DNA of 64,000 nt from Undaria pinnatifida (lineage: Eukaryota; Sar; Phaeophyceae; Laminariales; Alariaceae), in the NCBI GenBank assembly GCA_012845835.1, contig JABAKD010000016.1, positions 23,838,053 to 23,902,052 of the forward strand, read 5' to 3'. The notes below the pieces were generated by a model. The model had not been told where the DNA came from. It did no database searches and was given only the letters and a program-made list of their open reading frames with translations. The position numbers and the translations under genes are program-made. Shown in pieces: positions 23,701-33,911 of this stretch; position 1 is the stretch's first letter, and each line of letters begins with the position of its first letter.

Positions 23701-26486
23701 CTGACTCCGACGAGTGGGAGACGGAGTTCGATGGCAAGGGCGATCTGCGAATGTCAGCAAGGAGATCCAACGGGACGGAACGACAAGGCCATCGGCATCG
23801 GCGTGGGCATGTAACACGGCAAATCGAAAATATTTAGGAGGAAAGAAAGGAGGATGGGAGGAAGAGAGGGAGGGAGGGAGGAACGGGGGAAGGGAGGGAG
23901 GGAGGGAGGGAGGGAGGGAGGGAGGGAGGGAGGGAGGGAGGGAGGGAGGGAGGGAGGGAGGGAGGAAGCGATTAAAAACTGCACAAGGATAGGAGAGAGC
24001 GTTCACCACACGTCGCGGCAAAAAATCACGAAGACTACGGTGCCGCGCTGCTGTGTATTGGGGCAAAGGATGACAGCATTTCCTGCAGACCCGGGGCCAT
24101 GCCATGCAGAAAACGGGGCCAGTACTTTTTATATAGATCAACTATCCCCGACCTCTTACCATAACTGACGCGCCAGTTTTTTGGGGCATACTCACAGCGA
24201 CCGAGCGGGCGGTCGCAAGTCACATGGCGTGGCAGTCGGCAGGGGGTGGGGAGGGCGAGCAGCAGTACCAAACAAAAACAACCGGCAGACTCCAATTTCC
24301 TGCGCGCTTGATAGGCTGCTTCGCAATTACGGTATGATAAGTTTCTGTTGTGGGCGTGTTTGATTGCTACTGTGCAATTTTGCTATATTCATTAAGGTGG
24401 CGATGATAAAATTACAGCGTTACAGCCCTCCTCCGCTTGCGAGGAGAGACCTACCAGGCCGCTACAGTCCTCCGGTATAGCACCGTACTTCTCCCCAAGG
24501 GGGCAGTTGGAGTGGTCGTCGGGCACGCGTAGTCTCAGCACCACCTGCACAGCCTGCACCTCGGTCTCGCCCAGCCCTTGCATCTGCTTCAAACCAACGT
24601 ACATGTGGCACCAATGGAGTCCAAAGGGGGTTCGACAAAGGGAGGGACGGAGGGAGGAAGGGAGGGAGGGAAGGGGGGAGGGAGGGAGGGAGGGAGGGGA
24701 AGGGGGGGGCACGATTAGCGAGGGAAGCCCATTCCTGACTCTACACTTCAAAATTCGCAACGGGCATAACGGGCATACAGCTCGCCACGTTAGGACCCTG
24801 AGAAAAATCAGGTATTATGCCGCCTCTAGCATGGCATGAAACTTTCATCGCCTGCTTTCATATCTCGATCAGCCCTTTCTCGACACCCGCCGTTAATGCG
24901 TACTGCTGTAGAGCTAGCGTTCGCAAGCCACTTTAGAGCTAGTTGTCGAAAGCTACTGCAGAGCTACTGAAAAACTACTGCAAACATACCACAAAGCTAC
25001 CGCAAAGCTACTGCACAGATACTGCTGCAGAAATACCGTAACGCGCAGTGCTACTCGCCTGTGCCCTTGCGTCGAGCTGGCGCCTGATCTTGTGCACCTC
25101 GTCCCTGCTGTCGAACGTCATCGTCACGATCCCGGCTACGCACGGACCGTACGCGCGGCCACACGATCCAAAAAGAGGAGGGCAGGGGGAGGAGGGGGGG
25201 GGAGGGGATTTCAGGCAGGAGCGAGGCACTGAAAAATTGACCTACCGTGACTAGGGAACCGCCGCCAGCGCGAGGCACTCTACTGTTACATGTAACCTGC
25301 GCAACGCTGCTCACCGTTGAGTGCGTGATCCAGCGTAGCCACATCCTTGCAAGGGTTGGCATAGATAACCCGGGATGGGTCGACGCCGCAGTCAAGAACC
25401 TGGTCCATCTCAGCCGAGCTGGCCACGTCGAATCCGCAGCCGGGGTTCATTGCCAACGCCCTAACAACCACACGGTTAGGGTTGCACTTCACGGCTGCAC
25501 GGGGAAAGGACGGGCGGGGGGGGGGGGGGGGGGACTCAGTGTGTGCATGGCCGTAGTCGTATGACCAAAGACCCTCGCATCCCTACTATGCCGGGACGGA
25601 GCACGTCGGGTTTTCACTAACCAGGCAGACAGTGCTTGCCTCAAGCGCGAAGCGCCGTGAGGTGCTTGCCGAGTCGCATGAAGGGTGAACTGCGTCCTTC
25701 CAGGAACCGCTCGTAAGATGGACTTCGGCACCTTGTGCCTACTTTCTGGCTTAGACTATGGATGACAGCGGCAATGAGTTACTTTGTTTTCTGGTGTGGC
25801 CACTCCAGAGACAGCAATGGGTATTACTATGTAACTGCCTCGTAGGTGCCTTATCATATTCACACTACGTGATGCGATCATTCCCCTTGCGCGGGGTTAG
25901 GGTTTTCCAACCCGCACAATATGATCTAACTCGATAACCGTCATGGTGACCACCAAAAAAAAACGGCAGGCGGGGGCCGGGGGGGGGATTACATGCGATG
26001 GCCACAAGGTGGAGGTTGCGGTGAATAGGGTAGTCGGAAGCAGAAGTTCACGAGGGAAAAGCGTTTGCACTGCCGTTCCTGTCGTTCCTGCTGCTGCTAG
26101 AGTCGCTTTCTCTGCTGCTGCTGCTGCAGTTGCTGCTGTTTCTGCTACTTACTACTACTGTCACTAAGTGCCGCTGCTACTGCTACTGATGTTGTTGCAA
26201 CTATTCCTAATACTGTTACTAGTACATCCGCTTCTGGTACTAATACAATTGCTACTGTTACTACCACTACTGCTGCTGCATGCTGCTGCTGCTGCTGATT
26301 CGGGATTCACGGCGGCATATCCTCACCGTAAAATGGCTTGACTCGAGGGAAGCACTCGTGCCACCTCCGATATTTGTGCAGCACGCACTCCACGTCCACA
26401 GCGAAGAAAGCGTCGGAGGCGATATTGCCACCGTCACCATTACCATCACCGTCGAAGGCATTGTGATGGGCGCCATCGCTCGCCAT
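20740..26486 (-). CDS. ornithine-decarboxylase-family protein lacking the catalytic Cys motif
   Basis: PLP fold III decarboxylase. Exons on the - strand: 26486-26327, 25494-25315, 25135-25023, 24583-24455, 24315-24269, 23287-22939, 22155-22068, 21191-20740; phases agree, 505 residues. Conserved parts: PFYAVKCNP (PLP lysine K56), GFDVASSAEM, VIYANPCK, FHCGSGC (211-217), LLDIGGGFPG (246-255), EPGRYFV (330-336), PGDWL and MGAYT. The family's PTCDxxD motif, which supplies the active-site Cys and substrate-binding Asp, reads GPSGLVTD (446-453) here. An acidic/Gly-rich insertion precedes it, and another Ser/Gly-rich one follows GGFPG. The third-exon end and the 47-base fifth exon are the weakest boundaries, though the latter gives exactly the spacing seen in ODC. 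Function may be altered specificity or an antizyme-inhibitor-like role; neither is shown. The start ATG at 26486 follows an acceptor-like CAG at 26502, so an earlier exon is possible. Confidence 0.85.
21300..21510. repeat. short tandem repeats in an ODC-family intron
   Basis: GATTCGA/GGTTCGAG heptamer-like repeats near 21320-21355, then about three copies of a 28-base unit containing AGGTGCAGGCAGCACTATCA (21440-21507). Confidence 0.7.
22195..22308 (+). repeat. purine-rich GGGA/GGAGG tract
   Basis: About 110 bases almost free of C and T on the + strand, hence pyrimidine-rich on the ODC-family sense strand. It lies just upstream of the acceptor of exon 22155-22068. Confidence 0.85.
23369..23460 (+). 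repeat. (GGGGA)n tract ahead of an acceptor
   Basis: About 17 copies of GGGGA with little variation. On the sense (-) strand this is (TCCCC)n, ending about 80 bases before the acceptor at 23288, and the space between it and the acceptor has no AG. Confidence 0.92.
23850..23966 (+). repeat. (GGGA)n tract
   Basis: About 20 uninterrupted GGGA units at 23883-23964, preceded by diverged ones. In an ODC-family intron. Confidence 0.92.
24640..24712 (+). repeat. GGGA-rich tract
   Basis: Interrupted GGGA/GGAAGG repeats ending in a G run. On the sense strand this pyrimidine tract lies about 60 bases before the acceptor of exon 24583-24455. Confidence 0.85.
26085..26300. repeat. (CTG)n / CTA-CTG microsatellite region
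   Basis: Interrupted CTG, CTA and ACT trinucleotides, densest at 26088-26135 and 26270-26297. In the first ODC-family intron. Confidence 0.8.
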
Positions 26487-27711
26487 TTCTCGCAGAAGAG
26501 CCTGCTTACATGTTCGGAACAGCAGTTTTAGTACCAACCACACTCGGTTGGGTAAGTGATGCCGCTAATCTTGCTCGCCGTGGCTCGAAAGTCACTAGAA
26601 ACTACAAATATCAGTTCACTCGTTTGGCTGTGAACATAAAAATGAACGTGAAAACGAAACTGAGACCGAAAATGGCTGCGAAAACGACTTCTTAGGATAT
26701 TTTTTTATCGTTCTTGTGTACAATTTAGGGCGTCTTCGCTCATACAACAACTCTTCGTACGCGCCGTGTTTCGCCGAAACTCCAGAGTTACGTGCAGGGG
26801 AAAGTCGGCGGCATAGTATCGTCGACGTTTGGGCGGGGTGCGAGCAGTGTGTCACGCGAGGCGTGCGTTCAAACTAATTTGTCGGAGGGAGAGGACAAGA
26901 CGGTTTCCCGGGATTTCTTCGTGAGGCCTTTCGGCGGGAGCGAGGATTTCTTCGTGAGGCCTTTCGGCGGGAGCTGATAAGACGGTTTGTCGGGACTTCT
27001 TTGTGGGGGATGATGTTGTATTCTCTGGGGGGGGGGCTGTATAGCAGCACATGCGGGGGATCTACAGAGAAACTTGGCTGGGTTCGTGGTATATAGATAC
27101 TATAAAGCGGGCGACAAGAGCTCGTCCATCGAGGTCAAAGTCCCTGGCTTGCCCCCTTACCCGTAGGTATTGCCCCTCTCTTTTCTCGTTTAAACACTTC
27201 TTCATTTAACGTTTTCCCTTGTATGGGATGGCGTTTCTTGGGCACGTACTCGTAAGTAACTTTCAATTCACGGTTCAATCTACTGGATGGTGTTCTCAGC
27301 TATATACTGTACAACACGGAAGAAAAGCACCCCCCCCACCTCCCCCACACATGAGCACACCCGGTGATATTTTTTGGTTCGTTTTTCGACCTACACCTTA
27401 TCACCGGGGGTACGTTGAACACCACACCCCCTTCGGACGTGCGTCTGAACACAGCATCACACTCCAAAATCATTACACCACCTGGAGCATGCCGTTCACA
27501 CAAAACGACACTACTAGATATCTGCTACCAATTCCTCCTGCTGTGCCCTAAGCCCCGGTTACCGCCGCCGGTAGTAGCTTTGTTGTCAATTACGAAAGTT
27601 GTCGCGTGTCGTTGCAGCGTGATCTCAAAAAGCAATCAGTGCGCAACGCTATATATAGTACGGTGAGCCGTTGTTAGGGACGGCAGCTAGAAACAAAGGC
27701 TTCAGATCATT
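26487..27711. other. intergenic, no gene assigned
   Basis: Upstream of the ODC-family start. About 27055-27168 reads as a possible exon (GFVVYRYYKAGDK and VKVPGLPPYP) ending near a GTAGGT donor, but it has no partner that I can support. Confidence 0.4.
26905..26975. repeat. 31-base tandem duplication
   Basis: GGATTTCTTCGTGAGGCCTT then TCGGCGGGAGC occurs twice in a row, with a diverged third trace after it. Confidence 0.85.
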
Positions 27712-28115
27712 ATGGCCGAAGTTAGTGCTTCAGCGGGGCAAGGACCTCGAAGGTGCAATATGCACTTCGGGGATTTTCACATAGCTGAGCGCCTTATGGT
27801 GGCCTCTGTAATCAGGGCATACGGCAATAAGGGCTCCAACGCCTGTTTCGCAGAGCGCAACGTGAGCTCGAAAGTGTGCTGGGCTCATGCGCTGCAGGTC
27901 TATGACCCATCCGCAGGGGGGGGGCGGCGGACCGCCGGAGGCGAAAAAAAGGCAACAACTGCGTCGATAGACGCCAGAAAAAAATGCTTTTCGACTACAG
28001 TGAAAACAAGAATGGTGGCCTAATTACCTTTACTAACTCCGGCGGGAAGGACATGCCTAAAAAGGTTGCGCAGCGCGAGACCACGTGTTGGGTATACGAG
28101 ATTAAAATCTACCAG
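27712..28115 (+). pseudogene. unrecognised coding-like region with a frame break
   Basis: ATG 27712 opens a frame reading MAEVSASAGQGPRRCNMHFG onward with balanced composition up to about residue 70. After a run of eight G (about 27917-27924) the plausible frame shifts: the later part (LFDYSENKNGGLITFTNSGG, then TTCWVYEIKIYQ) is in another frame and ends at a good donor CAG|GTATAT (28115/28116). I do not recognise the family. It could be a pseudogene, a TE protein or a gene with a sequencing error at the G run. Confidence 0.4.
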
Positions 28116-28360
28116 GTATATAGCAACAACAAGAAAATGAGCACATGGTTGCTTTGATTATGTGCTTGTAAATAGTACAGTAAGAGAACAAAAAAAAGCC
28201 TGATAAGTACGCATGCTTATTTTTATTGCTCACCAATTACCAACACTACTATATTCTGTACCCAGATGTTACCAGGTATGGTATTGCTCTGGGAGGCTAA
28301 CAAGGCGTAAGATCTAGGATACGGAAACGATATAAAAGGGTTTCACATGCCTTTGAAGGC

Positions 28361-28463
28361 ATGGAAAAAGCGGATGATTCATTTGATCCGGACTTCACAG
28401 CGCGTACAGCGCTTGCTTCTATCCGTGGTCCGTGGGACTATCACAAAAGCTTACCTAAGAGAA
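28361..28463 (+). other. possible first exon within the NADAR-like element
   Basis: ATG 28361 starts a frame reading MEKADDSFDPDFTARTALAS, then IRGPWDYHKSLPKR, closed by a strong donor GAA|GTGAGT at 28464. It begins ten bases after the left direct repeat, so it could be the element's own 5' exon. Several acceptor-like CAGs follow. Confidence 0.35.
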
Positions 28464-28559
28464 GTGAGTGACCAACGTGGAACCTGCAGGGTAGAGAGCC
28501 CTGCAAGGGTGGGCTGTGTTAGTGACATAACAGACCCTAGTCTTGTAACACGTGGCGTC

Positions 28560-29836
28560 GCTAAGCTGAACCAGTTCCAAGCCCCGTGCCCTCGTCGACC
28601 CCCAATTGATGGGCCCAGAGCTACTTCTGGCGATGTTTCGCCTACGTGCGATAACGCCTCACTGCCGGTGACCGTAAAACCGGCCCCGCAGACCGCGTCG
28701 GCGACCCAGTGCCCCCAAAGGGCTGCACTGCGCGCCTCAGCCATACCCTCCGAGGATTGGTCCCCCTCGAATTTTGACCCTGCATGCGAGTATTCCATGG
28801 GAAACGCCGTGCTGTTTGGGCAACCCCCCTCTATTTTGTCGCAATGGGCACCGTCGGCGTTTGTCGTCGACGACATTTCGTATTCTTTGCGCAGAGCAGA
28901 ATATGATGGCCGAAAAGACGCGCTTCTCCCACGACCACCGTGCACTGGAACTCATACTGGGCACGACGGGAACCCCGATCGCACAAGCGCATCGGACGAA
29001 GCGTCCGGGGTTCGACAACGCCAATTGGGAGCGAGAACGCAAAAACGCCATTTTCGCAGAGACATGTGTCAAGTTTTCACAAAACCTGGGGATGAAACAT
29101 CACCTTTTGGGCACTGGTAACAAGCTTTTAGCTGAAGCCACCCCTTTTGACCAGGTGTGGGACATTGGCCTCCGGGCGGACGACGCGGACGACCCCGACG
29201 CCCATGACCCCCACTTCTGGCGAGGAAAAACTTGCTCGGGCAGACTCTTTCTACCGTCCGCGACCTCCTTCGCCACGCTCGGGTTGGGGTCAGCGCGATG
29301 ACGTACGGGACGCATTTGACTGGGTTCTCCCGCCCATCGTGGGAACGGGAGATGGACCTCCACTTCTCACGCCGACAGATCTTGCTCTACTGGGCTGGCA
29401 CTCCGAACCAGCACCGCCAAACCAACCGCCTGTATCGTCAGATGCGCTTTGGGGCTGCACAACGGGAGCTTTCTCGTGCTAACGTCGAACGAGCTTTGGC
29501 ACCTGGCTACGGCTGCGTGCCGCGCGCTGACTGATTACGCCACTACAGCACCATGGTCCTCTCCAATGGGGTCTATTTTTGGTACAAAGCCGACGACGGC
29601 TTGTGGTGACGAGGGGAAACAGCGCTCGTGCAACCACCGACGGGGAATATTCATATTTGGTACCTTTTCTAGACGACCCGGGACCGCTCAAGCTTCCGCT
29701 CTCTCCATTTCACTACACGACTTTGACGGGCGGAGTTCATGGTTCCTGGCGCCTTCAACTCCTTCGGGGTAGATCAGTTGCACGCGGGACCCAAAGTAAC
29801 GTAGATCAATCTCGAGGCGCGGACGTGACCACTTGA
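28560..29836 (+). pseudogene. NADAR-like domain plus Tudor-like segment, frameshifted
   Basis: NADAR (ribA/ribD-fused, DUF1768) domains are predicted ADP-ribose-related N-glycosidases. The match runs through three frames: a start ILSQWAPSAFVVDDISY (about 28835-28885); then AEQNMMAEKTRF, LLGTGNKLLAEATPFDQVWD, IGLRADD and WRGK (about 28895-29230); then NLLGQTLSTVRDLL after a shift at an A5 run (about 29226). Further on, VYFWYKADDGLW (about 29567-29605) breaks at a stop and resumes in another frame as YLVPFLDDPGPLKLPLSP, ending at a stop at 29834-29836; this resembles a Tudor/SH3-like segment by pattern only. With at least three breaks it is most likely a dead copy. Confidence 0.55.
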
Positions 29837-30462
29837 CGTTCAGGCCACCACCGCGCTCGAGTATTGATACTGTTTTCTCCGCTTTGGATGTTGGTTCTTC
29901 GGGGGATATTCGTTTGTCTGGACTTTTTATTCAGTTTTCATGGGGGGATTTTCCCGGCAATTCTCCGGTCCTCCGGTCGGTTTCGACGTCGTGCCCGCAG
30001 GATGAAGTACGATGTCATGACGGTCATTCCACGCGCGAGGTGGGTTTCGTACGTAGCGTTCTGATGCGCTTTTGCGACCGCTCGGGATTTTTTCGGCGAG
30101 TATTTGACTACCCCAGCCTTCGATCCCAGCGTTTTCGCATGTTGTTTTTTTTCTGGATAGTTCCCGTTTTCCGTTTTCTGTAGCCTATTCCCCGCCTTCC
30201 GTTATCCGTTTGTCGTTTCCTGCTTGAGCATTGCCCCTCTGCTACTGAGGCTTCGTACACTCCCATGGTAGAGGTGTGGAGTAGGTTTTGAAGAGCCGAA
30301 TCTTCGCGTCATGTTCTAGACCGTGGAACCGGTGCTTCCCCGAATCTTCCATATTTCTGCATGTACGGCTCATCCGGGTGGGCTAGTGTTACGGTATTGC
30401 CCTGGGAGCCTAACAAGGCGTAAGAGCTAGGATACGGAAACGAATATAAATGGGTTTCAGAA

Positions 30463-30548
30463 GCCGGTCGCCCCTGGTTACCCTCGAATACTACTGTAAT
30501 ACTGCTAGCGTTGGTCCTTGAGTTCGATTCCCGCCGCGGTAAGATTTT
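30463..30548 (+). other. tRNA-like SINE head
   Basis: GCCGGTCGCCCCTGGTTAC resembles the SINE head start, and TTGAGTTCGATTCCCGCC fits a B box. It abuts the right direct repeat of the NADAR-like element. The body that follows does not match the main SINE family. Confidence 0.4.
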
Positions 30549-30679
30549 TGCTTTATTTGCAAGAATGCAAAAAAAGGATCAACTGCTGAGGTTATTTCTT
30601 ACACAGCAGTCGGATTCCGCCAGTCGAAAACGAACCCTTTCAACTGGACTTTTCTTGACTGGATTCTCTTGGTCCTTCT

Positions 30680-30996
30680 TCTTTTTTTTTTTTTTTTTTT
30701 TTTTGCACACTTTCACTTTCCAGCTTCTGGACAAGCCGTGGTCACAGGTGTCATCCCTTCTCCTCCCCGGTTCTTGCCTTCAATTTTTATCGCGCATAGG
30801 GTTCAGCAATCCCACTGCTCGTCGATTGTTCATCGAGTGTTGCTAACTCACGCTCTCGCGCTTTCCGCAAGTCAATTTGTCCACAAGAAAAAGTCCCAAC
30901 GAATTTATACGAGTATGCACTCGGCGGGGCTCGAACTCACGAAACTGACCTATACCAGGCTCGGGGTTAACCTGATACGCCACCGGGGCGACCGGA
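30680..30996 (-). mobile_element. tRNA-derived SINE, copy 4 (full length)
   Basis: Complete reverse-strand copy. On the + strand it begins with a run of about 23 T (its A tail), then CACTTTCACTTTCCAGCTTC, and ends CCACCGGGGCGACCGG at the tRNA head. Confidence 0.92.
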
Positions 30997-31524
30997 CTCT
31001 TCTTCTTATCGCCAGTCGAGTCGATTTTATAGTTTTGGTGCTCTTCCTAGAGGCTGTTGGTGTGAGGGAGTACTGCTGTACTCTGCTGTATGGCAGTCAA
31101 AAATCGGTTGGCAGCTCTGTGCTTCGCGCGTTCCCCGCGAGCAACGCGTGCTTCGCGCGCGACGAACCCTCGTCCAAGCGGGTTGGTGGTGTTGCATTTA
31201 AGCCGAGAGCTGCCAAAGCTACATTTGTGGGGCGTTGCACCCAGCCGAAAACCGCCAACGCTACAGCAGGGGTAGCCGTTGTTGGCAAAATGGCACCGAT
31301 ACCGCGCGCTGCTGCCGTCGGGTGAAACACGCTGCTGGCGAGCGGAGCTAGGAATGCGCCACGCATGCTGACTTGCGGCGAGAAGCAACAGCAGTGATAA
31401 CCAAGCCAGCGTCGGCGCTGTTGTGTGATGCTGCATGCTGTGTGGTACCTGGTATGGGTGTGTGGGTGTGTGTTTTGTGGTGGGATGAGCGATGCGATGG
31501 GTTAAAAAACACGCGTAAAACTTT

Positions 31525-31705
31525 TTCGACGGAGTTCTTCGACTGGTAGATCCAGTCGAAAAAAATCAAGTTTCTCGACTTGATCCCCCTGTCGGAAAAA
31601 AGTTGAGTCGAAAAGGCTCTTTTTCGACTGTGTAAATAAGTGAGAGCCCGATTTGGGCTTCAGTCGAAAAAGGCCGTTTTCGACTTACAAATCCGACTGT
31701 GTAAG
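31525..31705. repeat. TTTTTCGACT palindrome cluster
   Basis: Many copies of TTTTCGACT/AGTCGAAAA in both orientations, including a GACTGG..CCAGTC hairpin. Related text (CAGTCGGATTCCGCCAGTCG) is at 30605-30640 in inverted orientation, so this is probably part of a dispersed family around the SINE at 30680. Confidence 0.65.
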
Positions 31706-31998
31706 AAATGGCCTGAGAGCGCCTAGCAGCGTGGGTAGGTAAAATTCGACGCGAGTCGACGAGGGAAGAACATGCTGAATTCCTCTCGTGACAAACATGA
31801 AGGCACGTACCGTAGTGGGGAGGGGGGATAAGGGCCCGCGATGTGATCCCGATCTGAGTTACAACTGGGAGGGAGCACGAGAGTAGCGCGAGATTAATAA
31901 ATGGGATGTAAAAAACATGTCTTTAGGCATGTGTGTATAGGAAAAAGGGGATGATGCATTTGCTACTAAATACAGCAACTACTACTACTACGATACAA
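31706..31998. other. no gene recognised
   Basis: Unique-looking sequence between the TCGACT cluster and a SINE. Only short open frames. Confidence 0.4.
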
Positions 31999-32308
31999 CT
32001 TTTTTTCTTCACAATTTCTTCTACTTTCCAGCTTCTGGACAAGCCGTGGTCACAGGTGTCGTCCCTTCTCCTCCCCGGTTCTTGCCTTCCACTTTTATCG
32101 CGCATAGGGTTCAGCAATCCCACTGCTCGTTGATTTTTCACCGAGTGAGTGTTGCTAACTCACGCTCTCGCGTTTTCCGCAAGTCAATTTGTGCACAAGA
32201 AAAAAGTCCCCACGAATTTGTACGAGTATTCACTTGGGGGGATTCGAACTCACGAAACTGACCTATACCAGGCTCTAAGATAACCTGATACGCCAACGGG
32301 GCGACCGG
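31999..32308 (-). mobile_element. tRNA-derived SINE, copy 5 (full length)
   Basis: Complete reverse-strand copy with a short A tail (TTTTTTTCTTCACAATTTCT on +) and a head ending CGCCAACGGGGCGACCGG. A 4-base duplication (GAGTGAGTG) distinguishes it in the body. Confidence 0.92.
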
Positions 32309-32431
32309 GAACTACTATGTACTACACTGCAGTTGTGTACGCTTGCCAAGTTGAGTTTCAACTACAGACTATTCAATCGATCGTACTCATAGATGTGACG
32401 TTTTTTAATTTCATATAAAATCAAGTTGCAA

Positions 32432-32565
32432 GGGGAGTCGCCGACCTTGAGGACACACAACCCGTAATACGCGCGATCGGAGTATCACACACAGCTTGCA
32501 AAGTTCGACAAAATATTCGGTATCACAGCTGGAGTGTATTTTAAATTCTATAAAATAAATACCTG
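32432..32565 (+). repeat. composite repeat family, 3' end
   Basis: AAGGGGAGTCGCCGACC, TTGAGGACACACAACCCGTA, ATACGCGCGATCGGAGTATC and the CTTGCAAAG..TTCGACAAAAT tail. Shares the longer 3' end with 55355-55495 and 46615-46740. Confidence 0.8.
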
Positions 32566-32860
32566 GTACAGATACACACTCGCTGGATAGCAAAATCTTG
32601 ATGGCGTATGCAAGGCGGGAGAGTGTGTAATGGCCCTTTATACTTGTAAAGGTCCCTTATTGGTCGTTTCATCCTAAAGTGGGCAAAAACGGTGCACCGG
32701 AAGTTGAGGTCCGTTTTATCCCAATGTACATTATCGCGATGTCTCGTAAAGGGGGGACACCTACTACTGCTGTATGCTCGTGTACGATCAGTAGACTACA
32801 TATTAGCTGGGATACGCCTCTCGTATACCAGGTACACAGCAGTGCCACAACACATTCGTA

Positions 32861-33080
32861 CCTCTTTTCTGCCTACGTCAACCATGCTCGGCAGCCATCC
32901 CTTCGATCCAGCCACCGGCACAGCGGGCAAAGTGTTGCTGCCATCCCGCGTCTCGGTCCTTCCAGGCCCGCGGGTGATCTCTGGTAGCACCGACGTAGCT
33001 GTGGAAACGACAGTTCTGTCCACCTTCGTGTCCAGAAGAAGGACATGCCCCACCTTCTGCTCTGATCTGAGTGGCCCCAT
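32861..33080 (-). other. coding-like open segment, unrecognised
   Basis: ATG at 33080 on the - strand opens a frame with fairly even composition (MGPLRSEQKVGHVLLLDTKV onward) ending at a possible donor AAAGAG|GTACGA (32861). LLDTKVD faintly recalls a retroviral-type aspartic protease motif but the glycine is missing. No partner exon found, and the + strand is also open across it. Could be an exon, a TE scrap or chance. Confidence 0.25.
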
Positions 33081-33911
33081 GGAGTAAATGGTTACTATTA
33101 ATACAGCAGCAACGTGGATAATATGGTCAGAGAGGCTGCACGTGCCGAGTGTGGCTTACAGCAGCAGAGAGCTATTATTGCCGGGTCTCTGCCTGCCTGT
33201 GGATCAAACAGCAACAGTAGGGACGATCCTAACAGATTCCCCTATTCCTCGGGCCGGGGAAGTGGTGTCCTTTGCTTGCAGTGGGTGCTGAGTACCGAGT
33301 TGCCGGTGGTCGGGGCTGGGGGCGACTGCTGCTGCTTGCATGTTGTTGATCATCCATGCATGGCTGTGCCGCTGTTTTTTTTCGCATTTCGATTTGTTTG
33401 AATTCAAAAGTTGTGCAAGACCATGACAGCATTTTTTCATCATAAAAAACGAAGCTCCAAAAAAACGAAAACCTGCAAGTACGATATCACACGCAACTAC
33501 CTACCGTCAACTTGACTGCTGTCCACAACAGCACTTCTACGCTCTGATGTGTGTACGATCAATGATCATGGACCGACATCGCCTTTACGCATGCAATCCT
33601 TGTGTTGGCCTTGGGCCGTAGCGGAAAGTCCGTGACGAGCTGGCCTGCATTGTTTACGAGGAGCACTGCTGGACCCGCGCTGCAGGCTACGAAAAAAATA
33701 TGCGCGGCCGACGTGCGAGGTTACGCCGCGTTTTTCGGGAAAGCTTGTTTGACAAAGCGCCGCGCTCACAAGTATTGCCTTGGCGTGTACAGCACCATCG
33801 TGCAGCACAGCAGAGAACGTCACGAGCTTCATTGACAGCAGTGCCCGAGTGAGAAAAAAACCCCACAGCTTGTGACGTTCCCTGTAGAAAAACCGCCGTG
33901 TTGGCGTGAAG

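Larger units (their letters stand above)
28277..30466 (+). mobile_element. decayed element with terminal direct repeats and a NADAR-like domain
   Basis: An approximately 75-base sequence at 28277-28351 (GGCTAACAAGGCGTAAGATC, GATACGGAAACGA, GGGTTTCA) recurs at 30390-30466 as a direct repeat with few changes. Between them lie coding remnants (see 28560-29836). The 200 bases before the right repeat (30265-30389) match 52695-52830, where another copy of the 3' end sits. No reverse transcriptase, integrase or transposase is visible, so the class is unknown: a solo product of tandem 3' ends, a retroelement remnant or a cargo-bearing non-autonomous element. Confidence 0.6.

Noticed and set aside
23344..23837. 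Long frames across (GGGGA)n and (GGGA)n
   Set aside because: Open only because the repeats contain no stop codon in those frames.
30463..30548. Functional tRNA gene
   Set aside because: B box is good but no acceptor stem or cloverleaf can be formed.
31090..31320. Open frames after SINE copy 4
   Set aside because: Open on both strands and in several frames; GC-rich composition explains it.
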